From Lithobates sylvaticus (lineage: Eukaryota; Chordata; Amphibia; Anura; Ranidae), in NCBI GenBank assembly GCA_028564925.1, contig CM053030.1, forward strand, positions 401,060,340 to 401,124,339: a DNA stretch of 64,000 nt. The letters are read 5' to 3'. The notes below the pieces were generated by a model. It was not told the origin of the DNA, did no database searches, and saw only the letters and a list, made by a program, of their open reading frames with translations. A program made the position numbers and the translations under genes. Below, one piece after another: positions 1 through 11,304 of this stretch. Positions within the stretch are counted from its first letter, which is position 1. The number at the start of each line of letters is the position of its first letter.

Positions 1-200
1 TATGATGGGCAGAGGCTGCATATGATTGACACAGAGGCTGCATTTGATGGGCACAGTTGCTTCATTTTGTGGGGCACAGTGGCTGCATTTTATGTGCACA
101 GTGGCTGCAATTGAGGGCACAGTGAGGCTGCAATTAATGTTTTTTTTTCAGTATTTTTTCAATTTGTTTACACCCCCCCAAAAAAATTTGAGCACCAGCC
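1..200. repeat. degenerate ~24-bp minisatellite and T/C-rich tail
   Basis: Imperfect tandem units built on GGCACAGTGGCTGCATTT run from the window start to about 140. A T-rich and then C-rich stretch and a short A-run follow. The left edge is cut by the window. No coding signal is visible. Confidence 0.7.
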
Positions 201-1200
201 ACCACTGAGAGAGGGGCAGATGTCATTTTTTCTTTAATAGACATACACCAAGGAATCAAGCACATTTAGATTGCTAGGGACATATTCATAAAGCTATGGC
301 TATGCTAGCAGAGTTTTAATAACTTCCTTTAAAAGACATTGCTTACTTTATAGTAAAACAAGGGAAAGATTGGAAAAACAGACCAGAGCAGCCTGGCTGC
401 AACTTATACCACAGTTAAAAATACACCAGAGTGTCATTTAATTGGAGCTGAACTTACGTGGGTTAGTGCTTGAGTATACGCCAGACTCAACCAAGAACAT
501 GTAAGGTTGATCTGCAAAATCCAATGAGCATAATCATTATGGGTTTTCATGGTTGGTAATCAAGAACACATGCCTGACAAACGGGAAACCATACACCATA
601 CATAAAATGTTACCTTTATAGTAGGAAAATCTTGTAAAACAACATTTAATATGTAATACATAATGATTTTTTTCATTGCTCTCTTAAATCAGAACTATAC
701 CATACTAAATAATTTGCTGTAAAAGATGTCAGAGAACAATGCAACATGCTATACATTCTGATGGAAAGAAGAAAACAACTAAATAATAAAGTATCAGTAG
801 TGGTAATTGGGATAAAAATATAAATTAAAAATATATATAAAATGTAGATAATATTTTATAAAAAACAAAAATATGTTTCTACTGCATAGGTTACATGATC
901 AATATATAAAGGATCTTTAGATATTAGTGATGTCACATCTGAAATGCGATAAGAGAAAAGAGGAAAAAATACCTAGATTAATTAACTACATCTTTACCTG
1001 CAGATATTTTGTTGTGGTGCTCATGCATTCTACAAAATATCTTTTTCCAAAAATCCCACTTCCGATGACCTGATAAAAAAAGGATTTCTGTTTCCCAGAT
1101 TGAAGGAAAAAATTACCCATTAATACATTAGCCTTCTGATTTTGTGTAATAATGTACATATGTTAATTTGTGCTAACCTGCGTTGCATTAAGGAGGCTTC
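201..1200. other. AT-rich stretch with nothing recognised
   Basis: AT-rich sequence without long open frames, inverted repeats or transposon ends that I could recognise. It may be decayed repeat or unique intergenic DNA. Confidence 0.5.
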
Positions 1201-1202
1201 CT

Positions 1203-1511
1203 CATTATGAATGGGCTGCATAGTCGTGTACAATGGGTACCCTGCTTTTGGGTGCACACCCTAATGCAACAGGCTGTGCACACCTATGATGGGCTTCCAA
1301 CGCACCACAATTGATGAACAAACATGCATGATGCTTTTTCAAAAATGCAGCACGCCACACTGCCTGTAATAGGCATTGTGGTGAGTTGCAATGTGTTGTA
1401 CAATCCTTTGGGGTGCCATTCAGTATGAATGGCAACACAAAGCATGCACATGGAGCAGCTGCATTTCCATGCTAAAGTGCATGGCCACAATTCAGAAGTG
1501 CGAACGAGCCC
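1203..1511. repeat. decayed interspersed repeat, MITE-like
   Basis: Positions 1245-1300 carry GGTGCACACCCTAAT and GGCTGTGCACACCTATG, which closely match the right end of the hAT-type MITE at 46608-46941. This is probably a truncated copy of that family joined to another unidentified repeat that ends at the P fragment. The short open frames on both strands here are not protein-like. Confidence 0.45.
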
Positions 1512-1515
1512 TTAA

Positions 1516-1995
1516 CCACTTAAGCCCCGGAAGATTTTCCCCCTTAATGACCATGCCATTTTTTGCGATACGGCTCTGCGTCGCTTTAACTGACAATTGC
1601 GCTGTACCCAAACAAAATTTACGGATTTTTCCCCCCACAAATAGAGCTTTCTTTTGGTGGTATTTGATCACCTATGCGTTTTTATTTTTTGCGCTAACAA
1701 AAAAAGAGCATAATTTTCTTCATTCGTTTAGGCCAATATATATTCTTCTACGAATTTTTGGTAAAAAAAAAAAAAAAATCACAATAAGAGTATATTGGTT
1801 GGTTTTAGCAAAAGTTATAGCGTCTACAAAATTAGGGATAGATTTATGGCATTTTTTATATATATATTTTTTTACTAGTAATGGTGGCGATCTGCGATTT
1901 TTAATGGGACTACGACATTGCGGCGGACAGATCGGACACTTTTGACACATTTTTGGGACCATTGACACTTATACAGCGATCAGTGCTATAAAAAT
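1516..1995 (-). mobile_element. fragment of TTAA-flanked family P, inverted
   Basis: The end TTAA|CCACTTAAGCCCCGG at 1512-1530 is the reverse complement of the right end of the 5-kb P element at 28173-33241. The interior also matches the P 3' part (GATCGCCACCATTACTAGTAAA-like and AGAGCTTTC segments), read on the minus strand. The other end is missing. The TTAA target and inverted ends recall piggyBac-type elements, but no transposase is present. Confidence 0.7.
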
Positions 1996-2240
1996 GCACT
2001 GTTTACTGTGTAAATGTGGGAACAGAGGGGCGCCAGACTTAGTGCAGTATAAATCATATATTTAATAAAAGCAAGTAGTAACTCACAGGTTAAATTAGAT
2101 GAGTTCAGTATGTGGTGAAAAATCGCCAGTCCTGGAGTCTCATAGATATCTTCCCTTTGCAGCCTGGGGCACTGGGGTGATCTTACAGAGATCCAGAGAA
2201 TGCTGGGAACCAGAGAGCAGGAAACAAGAAGCAGCTGACC
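1996..2240. other. unassigned sequence between P and F fragments
   Basis: Holds an AT-rich part and a mixed-composition part with no recognisable gene or transposon end. It may belong to an F-like copy further right. Confidence 0.3.
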
Positions 2241-2835
2241 AGCAAAATCCATACCAGACCCTTATCCAAGCACGCAACCTGGCCGGCTCCTCGAAAAGAG
2301 GGGGGAAGAGAAAGCGCCCCCCCTCCTGAACTGTACCAGGACACATGCCCTCAACATGGGGATGATGCTTTGGGGTGGTGGTTGTGGGGTGCCCGGTGGT
2401 TGTGGTGGTCTGCAGGTGGGGGGCTTATCGGAATCTGGAAGCCCCCTTTAACAAGGCGATCCCGGTCTCCCCCCATGTGAATTGGTAACGGGTACATTGT
2501 ACTTTTTTTGTGAAATGGTAGGGGTACAATGTACCCGTTACCAATTCACATAGGGGGGAGAGCGGGAAAATCACTGCTCCCGAAAAAACATCAGTTTTTA
2601 AAACTTCCAAGTCCCAGGTCCCCAAACACTTTTTATGACAATAACTTGCATATAAGCCTTTAAAATTATCACTTTTGGTTTTTCATGTTAGTGTCCCATA
2701 GACTTTAACAGGGTTCCACGGCTTTCGAATTTCCAGCGAACACCGCATAATGTGCGTTGTTCGCCGAATATCCGAACAACCAAAGTTTGGCCTGAACTTA
2801 TGCTCAGGCCGAACCGTTCGCCCATTCCTATTGCT
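2240..2835 (-). mobile_element. partial copy of long-inverted-repeat family F
   Basis: Shares blocks with the complete F element at 11305-13154: the GGGGGCTTATCGGAATCTGG block, the ACTGCTCCCGAAAAAAC block, GGTCCCCAAACACTTTTTATGAC, and a terminal part rich in CCGAAC and TTCG words. Block order and strand indicate a rearranged or truncated copy. It has no coding capacity. Confidence 0.6.
2469..2558. repeat. hairpin with ~32-bp arms inside the F fragment
   Basis: The arm at 2471-2502 is the reverse complement of 2524-2556 apart from about one base. The loop is about 20 bases. It contains the self-complementary words GGGTACATTGTAC and GTACAATGTACCC. A related GGTAGGGGTAC block lies in the F copies near 12190 and 33990. 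Confidence 0.8.
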
Positions 2836-3918
2836 GATACTTTGTCCCATCCTACCCCAGGCAACACCTTGTATTTTTGTCATGGGTTTTATCTCTACTT
2901 TAATACTGTCAGTCCTGTCTGTTCTATGAGTCAAAGCGGACACTGATGGAAAATTTACATTTGTGTGGTGTATATATATATACAGTATGTGTGTGTGTCA
3001 GAATGAACCTGTGCCCACACTATGCAAATTATTTTCAAAGTATAAGCACTTTAAAACAAGCTCTCATTCACCTCTGTAGTTGTGGAGAAATGTATCTTTA
3101 AAGTGTACAACAGAGGCACAGCTCTATTCATCATAGGCCTCATTCAGATGATAAAATGTGGGTGGAAATCCAACTTCACTAAAATTCAACTTCATAGCCT
3201 TTATTGTGATCTTTGAGGATCTTAGATATGAATGACTTCACAGTACTTGCAGCTAGAGAGAGAGCTCATTTTCTACTTGTAAAGGATATATACAATATTA
3301 TATTCTAGATGCAGATGCATTTAAGGTCAGAAAAGGTTTTAGATGTTAAGAGAAGAAACAGTTGTGTGGAGCCAGGTGTAGACCTAGAAGATTGAGCAGA
3401 GCTCTTATAGTAAATAATTTATAACAAATTTACAACATGTACATTAAGGTACATTCTTGGGGACTTTAGATAACGGGTTAATCAAGGTTTGAAATTCAAG
3501 AACATGGTGGGTGTACTGACCTATACAAACAAATGCAAATGTTGAAAGATTTTAACAATCTAATAAAGCAAGTAATGTGAGGAAGCCAGGAAAAACGTCA
3601 GTAGGAGATCACAACAATTTGCAATTCAGCTCTTTAGGGATGTTTTATTTACTGTTATAGGCAAAACAAGAAGAGGATACAGCAGATATGTCATGGATAT
3701 TTCATCTCTACACTGCAGGAATTTTTATGCTCATTAAAGGAAGTAGAGCAAGCTGTATTCTTAGAAAATTAAACATCTGAATATAAACTAGAAAATAAAA
3801 GCAACAGAAAGTGTGTGTAGTTTAAAACTGTACCCAAATGCAGTTCAAATGCAAATTTGGTAGGAAAAAATGCTAAAAATGGTTAATCAATCTAACCAGT
3901 CTTAAAATATTGACCATT
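2836..3918. other. AT-rich sequence upstream of LINE A
   Basis: No gene, tandem array or inverted repeat recognised beyond a short TATATA/GTGTGT microsatellite near 2970-2998. This is the pre-insertion flank of LINE A. Confidence 0.5.
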
Positions 3919-4772
3919 TTGGAGGAGGCGTGGCTGGCAGCGGAGGTGTATGGCCGCAGTGTAAAGGAGCTCTGCGTTACTGAGTATCCCTGAAGCTGCT
4001 ATAAGTGATGGTAAACAGCCCTGAGTACACAGACTTGCAGCAGAGAGATGGAGAAAAAAGCGGGGCACAATGAGGAAATGAAAGGAACATGGAGAACCCT
4101 GCAAATTGAGTGAATTCAGGAGCCCGGCCGGCACTCCAGAAAAGCAAGATGGCTCCAGACCATCAGCACACACAGACGCCAGCAGACAGGCAGCCCGACA
4201 CAGAGGGGGAGAGAGCAGCTACATTGACTCACTCAAACACACAAGTGATTCTAACCCAGATGAAATCAGTAGTCCTCTGAAGCAAAGGAGAAGGCTCTCA
4301 CTGACAGAGGAACACATAAGTGGATTATTAGTTAATGACCCTAATATGCTGCCTCCCAGAAACCCCTATGCTGACAAGCTTAATGCATTCCCCACATCAG
4401 GACCACCCATTATAGACATTGACATTAAAGAAATGCTGCTGTCCCTAAGAGGTGCAATACAACAGAATATGCAAGTATACATGAACAAAACTAATGTGGA
4501 AATAGAAGCTTTAGGGGAGAGAGTGGATTACGTGGACAATAAAATGGGTGACTTCACGGAAGCTCAAAATTAACTGGTGGGGGGGCGTGGCCGACCCGAG
4601 ACAGTGATGGACGCAAAGCTCACTAGCTCGTCAGACAGGGGATAGAATCCAGCGCCGCAGGCCACAATCCTTGCTCCATCCACCGCCATCCTTGTTCCAG
4701 ACGCTCTGCGGACAACAATGAGCCACTCCAGGAAAAGATTTACCGACCGGGTACCTCAGAAACTGACTGAAT

Positions 4773-5876
4773 TTGCCTACAAGCCAGGGGAGAGCGACAC
4801 AGGCCTCCAAGATGGCACCAGCCCGGGCCAAACAGCGCGCATCATACACGGATCTCCCGGATGACGATCCGGAACCCCAGCTCCACACAGGTACTTCTCC
4901 TGACCTCCCCCACCTCCAGGAAGATGACCCCCTCCTGGGTAGCCCAGCTAAGGCAAAAATGAGGCTCGATTCACCCCCGCAGCGGCCGCTGCTCTTCCAA
5001 ATCGAGGCCCAGGCTCCAAATGCCTTCCTTTCCAACCAGGCCCTGCAAAACTCTATGGCTTCTTTCCCCACCTCAGGGCAACCTGTCATGGATACTACCT
5101 TAAAGGACATGCTGCTCTCCCTCCAGACTTCCCTCATGACAGACCTCTCCTCATTATTTTCTAATATCTCCTCAGACATCCGCACACTGAATGACAGAAT
5201 TACTCATACTGAGAGAGGCCTAGCTGATTGCACATACACAGTGAATGATATCATTGTCACCTGTGATGATATTAAAGAGGAGAAATCTTGGATGCGCTCC
5301 AAGCTGGCCGATTTAGAGGACAGATCCAGAAGGAACAATGTCAAGCTTAGGGGGGTCCCTGAGAACATACCCCCTGCAGACCTACCGCACTATGCAAAAG
5401 ACCTGATGCACCTAATTATCCCTGAAGCATCTCCAAGAGATGTCATAATAGACAGGATCCACAGGATTGCCAAACCACCACACCTAGCTGCCTCAGTCCC
5501 CAGAGATGTCCTTATGAGGGTACACTTTTACCACATCAAAGAAAAAATGCTAATGGGGTTAAAAGCCAAAACACCACTGCCAGTCCCGTACACTGGGATT
5601 CAACTTTTCCCTGACCTCTCCAAATACACCCTCCAACTGAGACGTCAACTGAATCCAATGACAAAAGGCCTTCAAAACCACAAAATTCCATACAAATGGA
5701 GATACCCTGCAACCCTTCTCATCACCAGGAATGGTCAAACCCACACTGTCGCTGACCTCGAGAAAGGCCTGCGCCTACTCCACATCTGGGGAATCCTGCT
5801 GGAACCCCCCAAAACTCCAGTCCACCAGAGAGGCCCTCCCGTACCCCACAGAAGCCCGGTCCACCCCCACGCCTGA
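4773..5876 (+). CDS. LINE B ORF1 protein (L1-type RNA-binding protein), open
   Basis: The frame is 367 codons. Residues 1-100 are a proline-rich, probably disordered head. About 105-180 form a heptad-rich coiled coil (MLLSLQTSL to CDDIKEEKSW). The RRM begins at LADLEDRSRRNNVKLRGV (about 182-200), and the C-terminal domain follows (IDRIHRIAKPP, VHFYHIKEKM, PDLSKYTLQLRR), ending in a proline-rich tail. This is the usual order in L1 ORF1p, a trimeric RNA-binding and chaperone protein that acts in the LINE ribonucleoprotein. The downstream ATG in MAPARAKQ could also serve as start. ORF1 is open while ORF2 is heavily damaged. Confidence 0.88.
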   Translation: MPTSQGRATQASKMAPARAKQRASYTDLPDDDPEPQLHTGTSPDLPHLQEDDPLLGSPAKAKMRLDSPPQRPLLFQIEAQAPNAFLSNQALQNSMASFPTSGQPVMDTTLKDMLLSLQTSLMTDLSSLFSNISSDIRTLNDRITHTERGLADCTYTVNDIIVTCDDIKEEKSWMRSKLADLEDRSRRNNVKLRGVPENIPPADLPHYAKDLMHLIIPEASPRDVIIDRIHRIAKPPHLAASVPRDVLMRVHFYHIKEKMLMGLKAKTPLPVPYTGIQLFPDLSKYTLQLRRQLNPMTKGLQNHKIPYKWRYPATLLITRNGQTHTVADLEKGLRLLHIWGILLEPPKTPVHQRGPPVPHRSPVHPHA

Positions 5877-6240
5877 CAGCCACAGGACCCAACAACTAAT
5901 ATGGCCGAAAAACAACATTGAGACCCCCGCAGTCTGACACTCCGTCACCCCTGTATATACTCCCCGGTGCTACTGACTTTCTGTGCCCTCCCCTGAGAGG
6001 CTATTGTGGTGCTTGCACCCCCTCTGTGACCGATTGAACTGTTTTTCTTTTTTTTTATCTCCTTCTGCTGTTTTTTTTTTCTCCTCCATTCACAGTATCT
6101 ACTCACTCCCAGTGTGAATACAGCTCTCCACGAGGATACATCTAACCACCCCATCAACGACAACTTGACGGACTCGTCTATCCTACTCCAGTTTTTTTTA
6201 TCCTTTTAACCTTTTGTTGTCCACCTTATTTTTTCTTTTT

Positions 6241-6325
6241 TTATTACCTTTTTTTACAACTTCTCACCTTATCCGCATAACTTTTTATTACCTTTTTTTA
6301 CAACTTCTCACCTTATCCGCATAAC
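6241..6325 (+). repeat. 44-bp direct tandem duplication in LINE B spacer
   Basis: The block from 6241 (TTATTACCTTTTTTTACAAC) is repeated with a period of 44 bases from 6285. The two copies are essentially identical over about 41 bases. This is a small recent slippage or duplication event just before ORF2. Confidence 0.9.
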
Positions 6326-6466
6326 TAACTTGACTTTACAATGTTGCTCTATCCGCAGCTCTCTACTCTGCTCTGCCAGCAGATATCTGGACCACCGAAC
6401 ACCAACCTCTCGCCGCACACAGTACCCAGACCCACCTCTAACATTCCTACAAAACGCCTCACACAC

Positions 6467-9400
6467 ATGATGCCACTCAACATTCTTTTGCTTAATGTTA
6501 ATGGCTTGAATCACCCAGCCAAACGACATTCACTGTGGAAAACTGTCAAAGCTCTCCACAGTGACATCATCTGCATCCAGGAAACCCACCTTCTACCTGA
6601 AGACACCCACCTCTGCAAAAGTCACCAGTTCCCGCACACCTTCTTTGCTTCCCACTCCACTAAAACCAAAGGTGTACTGTTAGCAATCAAAGACTCAGTC
6701 AACTTCCAAATGCTACACACCATATCAGACCCTGACGGTCGTTTTATAATTCTTGTCTGCAACTTAAACCGAGTAACGTACACCATCATCAATGTCTATG
6801 CCCCCAATTCCCACCAGTTGAACTTTCTACGTAAAGTGCTCCGCACTGCGAACCCCATACAGAGGGGCCATCTAATCATATGCTGAGACTTCAATCTCGT
6901 CCCTGATATCGACCTAGACTCCACATCTACTGCAAAAAGGCAAAGCTCGCCTCTGAAAGAATTTATTTCCTCTCAAGCCCTGTATGATGTCTGGAGGTGT
7001 CACCACGGCTCCGAACGAGACTATACCTTTTTCTCCTCCAGACATTGTTCGTACTCAAGGATAGATCTTTTCTTATCTGACAAATGGCTCCTGCAAAAAA
7101 TTTCCAAATCTGAGATCCACACCACGACATGGTCAGACCACGCCCCACTCACAATCTCCATAGATGATTCCAATCTCCAATGCAATACCTACCTCTGGCG
7201 TGTGAACAACTACATAATCCAACACAGCAACTATATTCCAGAGATATCTAACCATATCACTGATTTTTTTTTCACTCAACAAGGGCACAGTGTCTGATCC
7301 TGGCGTGGTGTGGAGTGCTCACAAAGCCTTCATGAGAGGGATGCTGATCAAACTGAGTTCTCTCCATAAAAAGAAGAGGACGCAGCGTTTAGACGAACTG
7401 ACGGCCCAAATAGCCGCTTTACAATCAAACCACTAACGTAATCCCAAAGACACGCTAGCTGACCAACTACTGACCTTAAGACAGGAACTCAGAACCCTAC
7501 TACTCCACTCATACGAATTCCTCCACAAAAAACAAAAAGCGACCACATACTCTACCTCCAACAAAGCGGGGAAGTACCTTGCACAACGACTCAAAGGCAG
7601 ACGTGCAAAGACCACTTTGCAAACTCCTCCACCCACATACAAAAATACTCCTGCACAACCCACAAGATATAGCTGACGCATTTAGCACCTACTACGGCGA
7701 CCTCTACAATTTAAACCGAGACCCGCACACCCCACAACCCTCCCAGCATGAGATTGACAAATTTCTACAACACCTGCACCTACCCACTTTGACTAAAGAA
7801 CATCTACAGGCCCTCAACGCCCCGTTCACAGAACAAGAAATACAGTTGACTATCAATTCCCTTCCTGCAGGCAAAGCACCGGGCCCAGATGGACTGTCAG
7901 GAGAATATTATAAACAATACTCCCCTCAACTACTACAACACCTGACTGAACTTTTCAATAACGCTGCCTCCTCTTCTGGATTCTCTAAGGAATATTTAAA
8001 CACTCTTGTAATAACAATACCGAAACCAGGGAAGGAGTCGAATGTTCCCCAAAACTTCTGCCCAATTTCCCTACTCAACCTTGACCTCAAAATTTATGCA
8101 AAAACAATAGCTACGAGACTACTCCAGATCATGCCCACCCTTATACATAGCGACCAGACAGGTTTCACGAAAGGCAGACAAGCCTCAGATGCCACCAGAC
8201 GGATGCTCAATCTCATTCACCATGCTGACTCCACAGGAACGCTTTCTCTGCTTCTATCTTTGGATGCAGAGAAGGCGTTCGAAAGAGTCCATTGGACATA
8301 CCTCCAAACTACCCTCCAAAAATTTGGATTCGAAGGCCGTATACTAAACGCCATTATGGCATTGTACTCCCAGTGTAGCCCAAGTCTTCACTGAAGGCAT
8401 GCTTTCTCGCTCATTCCCCATCACTAATGGCACACGCCAGGGATGCCCTTTATCCCCCCTCATATTCAACCTACTCATGGAACCCCTGGCTGAACATGTC
8501 CGCTCTAATCCCATTATCTCAGGACTCCAAATCGGTCCAATCTCCCAAAAAATCAGCTTATTCGCTGTCTAGGTCATTCTAATCCTTACTAATCCGACTT
8601 CTTCCCTGGCTGAAGTACAAAAATTGTTAACCTAGTTTAGCTCAATTTCTTATTATAAGGTAAACACAACTAAATCCTTCATACTCGACATCCACATCGA
8701 CGCTACCATCAGAAACCTGCTACAACTACAGTATCCATTTACATGGGCAGCCAAAGACATTTCCTACCTAGGAATCACACTACCAAGAACACTCAGACAT
8801 CTATACTCGTGCAATTTCCTACCACTCCTACAAACTATTCAATCGACATCTAAATCAATTGAGCAACATGAACTTTCTTGGTCTGGTAGACTAGCAGCCT
8901 TTAAAATGATCTGTCTCCCCCAAATCCTGTACTTCTTCAGAACTCTTCCCGTCCCACTCCCCTCCTCCTTTTTTAGAACCCTTCGAACCATCTTCAACAA
9001 ATTTTTATGGAATAATAAGAGGCCACGTTGCGCACACCAAAAGCTAATCAAACACAAACTTGCAGGTGGAGTAGGTTCCATAGATTTTGAAGATTATCAC
9101 CTGTCCGCCATTCTAGCCCAACTACCCAAATGGTTCCAACTAGGTCCGAGCTCGTCTTGGACGCAATTAGAAAGCTCTACTCTCACCCGACCCAATCTAA
9201 AAGACTGGCTCATGAGCACCCCTTTAGGCACTCCAATCTCGACCTCCATCCCTCCAACTATGAGAGCCTCCGCTCACACTTGGAAAAAACTAACAGCTCT
9301 CCCAAATCCTTCCCCACCCCCCCCCCCAATTTAATATTCCTCTAGGAACTTTATCATTTTTATCGCCAGACCTGCCAATCACAAGCTAGACCCTTAAAGG

Positions 9401-10235
9401 GATCCGTTCCCTACAGGACCTCATCCAAGACAACCACTTCAAGCCTTTCCCACAACTCCAGACTGAATACGACCTCCCTATCTCGGAACACTTTAAGTAT
9501 TTGCGTATACACCACTGCCTGAACACTCTATAACTCCCCCTATACACTATTGACGTTAAATCCTGGGACTACCTTACCAACCCCACCTCTAGGACTAGAG
9601 GCATATCCCATTTCTACAACCAACTACATAGTAAAAACTACTTTATCAAACTAGACCCCATCACAGATGAGAAGCAGACCTCGCACTCACCTTCTCTGAC
9701 TCCCAATGGCAATGTGCACTCAAGTCTATCTACAAATCCACTAAATATGCTGCCCTATGGGAACTCACAGAAAATCTCACTACGGTGGTACCTTACACCG
9801 TCCAAACTATCCTCCTTCGACCCTCAAAAACCCTCCACCTGTTGGAGATGCAATTCAAACGTTGAAGATATACTTCACATTTTCTGGGCCTGCCCCAAAT
9901 TACAAATCTACTGGAAGGACGTATTCCAGATCATCACAAATATTTCCAAGCACTCAACCCCTCCATCACCGGCACTTGCAATCCTTAATTTGACTGTTGG
10001 TGACCTTCCCTACCCCTCAAGATACACGACAACCCACATTCTTCTTGCTGCCAGACTAAATATTACCAGACACTGGAAATCTGATGCTGCGCTGACACTA
10101 TCCCAAGTCATTGACTTGGTAACCCTGCATCACAGCTACGAAACAGTGACGGCATCCAACAACACTCAATCCACCAAAACAGCCCTCCACTGGCAACCCT
10201 GGACTAACTGGACCTCAGCTGCTACTAGTACCTAA
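6467..10235 (+). pseudogene. LINE B ORF2 (endonuclease-reverse transcriptase), broken
   Basis: Begins MMPLNILLLNVNGLNHPAKR. AP-type endonuclease motifs are visible: IQETHLL, INVYAPNS, then a stop replacing the glycine of the expected GDFN (TGA at about 6883), and TWSDHAPLTI near 7130. The reverse transcriptase includes GKAPGPDGLSGEYY, VITIPKPGK, FTKGRQASD and LSLDAEKAF. The expected FADD catalytic box reads LFAV-stop near 8561-8575, so the polymerase is dead. The C-terminal part has a zinc-knuckle-like CWRC...H...C motif (about 9838-9895: CWRCNSNVEDILHIFWACP). Several frameshifts and stops divide it into at least five frames. Confidence 0.88.
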
Positions 10236-10953
10236 TGACTCCAACACATAAACCGACAGTTTCCTCTTGACTGAGCAACACTACTGGACCCTCCCTACCC
10301 TTACTTTCACCTAGACTGCCAAGTTACATACACCCAATAACTACTGGATTTTTGTATCCGCACTCGAACCTGTCCACTCCTGTGGCACTAGTAAACTCAT
10401 TTGGGGTGCCACTCGAGAGGTTGTAAAACTAGAAACTACTTCTCACTGTTTGACCTTTTAACATGTTAACTGTTAATACAGCATACTGTTTACTATACAT
10501 TAATAAACGCATGTTTGATTGTTCAACCCTATTTTCATGACACCATCAACGTCGTTGCGCGACGTACAACGTTTAATTGTATACTGTATTATTCTGAAAA
10601 ATTTATAAAATATATTGAAGAAAAAAAAAATTAACTGGTGGATGCCCATTTTGAGCTAGAAGATGAATTAAAAAATCTCAAATTAAAGGTGGCAGATCTC
10701 GAGGACAGATTCAGATGCAATAACATTACATTTAGAGGAATTCATGAAAATATAAAAAATTCTGAATTAAAGCAATTTCTGAAAAAAATTATATCCAACT
10801 TAATACCCACAATACTTCGTCAGGAAATGGTGATCGACAGGGCCCATAAACTGCCCAAACCTTCACACATTCCAGAAAGGCTGCCCATGGATGTAATTGC
10901 AAAAATACACTTCTACCACGTAAAGGATAACCCTCTACACTCTTACCAAGAAT

Positions 10954-11304
10954 AATTGCCATATACCTCCCGCAGAAAATCAATGATTATTTTCTCAGGT
11001 TATCTTTAATAAGGGAACTTGCTGCTCTGATCAGCAAAGTTTATTCTCTCCCCAAGTTTAAAGTGCAAAATGATGCACATTCAAGTTGTTCTACAACTCG
11101 TTATTCTTTTTTATTGTTATTTCTACTGTTTATACATCCTTTTGGTCAACATGCTCTCATTTGCATCACCCATCTCTAAAATGGATTTATATGTTCTACC
11201 ATTTGGAAGCCACCACATCATAGGAATTGTAAATGAAGAAACATGGTCTTCTATAATTATGAAGCTGCTACACCTCAGTGCCTCTCTAGAACATGTCACA
11301 ACTA
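10954..11304 (+). other. LINE A inter-ORF spacer, T-rich
   Basis: Lies between the broken end of LINE A ORF1 and the F insertion. It has T-rich tracts, as does the equivalent spacer in LINE B, and no recognisable coding motif. The start of ORF2 expected here was not found. Confidence 0.5.

Larger units (their letters stand above)
4581..10630 (+). mobile_element. LINE B: full-length L1/Tx1-like LINE inserted in ORF1 of LINE A
   Basis: It starts with GGGGGCGTGGCCGACCCGAG and ends in an A-run at about 10619-10630. The host words ATTAACTGGTGG at 4569-4580 and 10630-10641 form a 12-bp target-site duplication, extendable by A residues that merge with the tail. Length is about 6.05 kb. It contains an open ORF1, a T-rich inter-ORF spacer with a 44-bp tandem duplication, and a broken ORF2. 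It appears full length at the 5' end, and a host insertion site inside a related LINE shows it is younger than LINE A. Confidence 0.93.
4106..10953 (+). pseudogene. LINE A ORF1, interrupted by LINE B
   Basis: The first part (4106-4573) encodes an N-terminal region ending in a coiled-coil-like stretch (IEALGERVDYVDNKMGD). After LINE B the frame resumes at 10638 with further coiled coil and the L1 ORF1p RRM signature (VADLEDRFRCNNITFRGI), then VIDRAHKLPKP and the start of the C-terminal domain (IAKIHFYHVKD). This RNA-binding chaperone normally coats LINE RNA. The C-terminal domain breaks off at a stop near 10953. It is similar to LINE B ORF1 (MLLSL, EDRSRRNN, VHFYHIK), so the two are members of related subfamilies. 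Confidence 0.85.
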
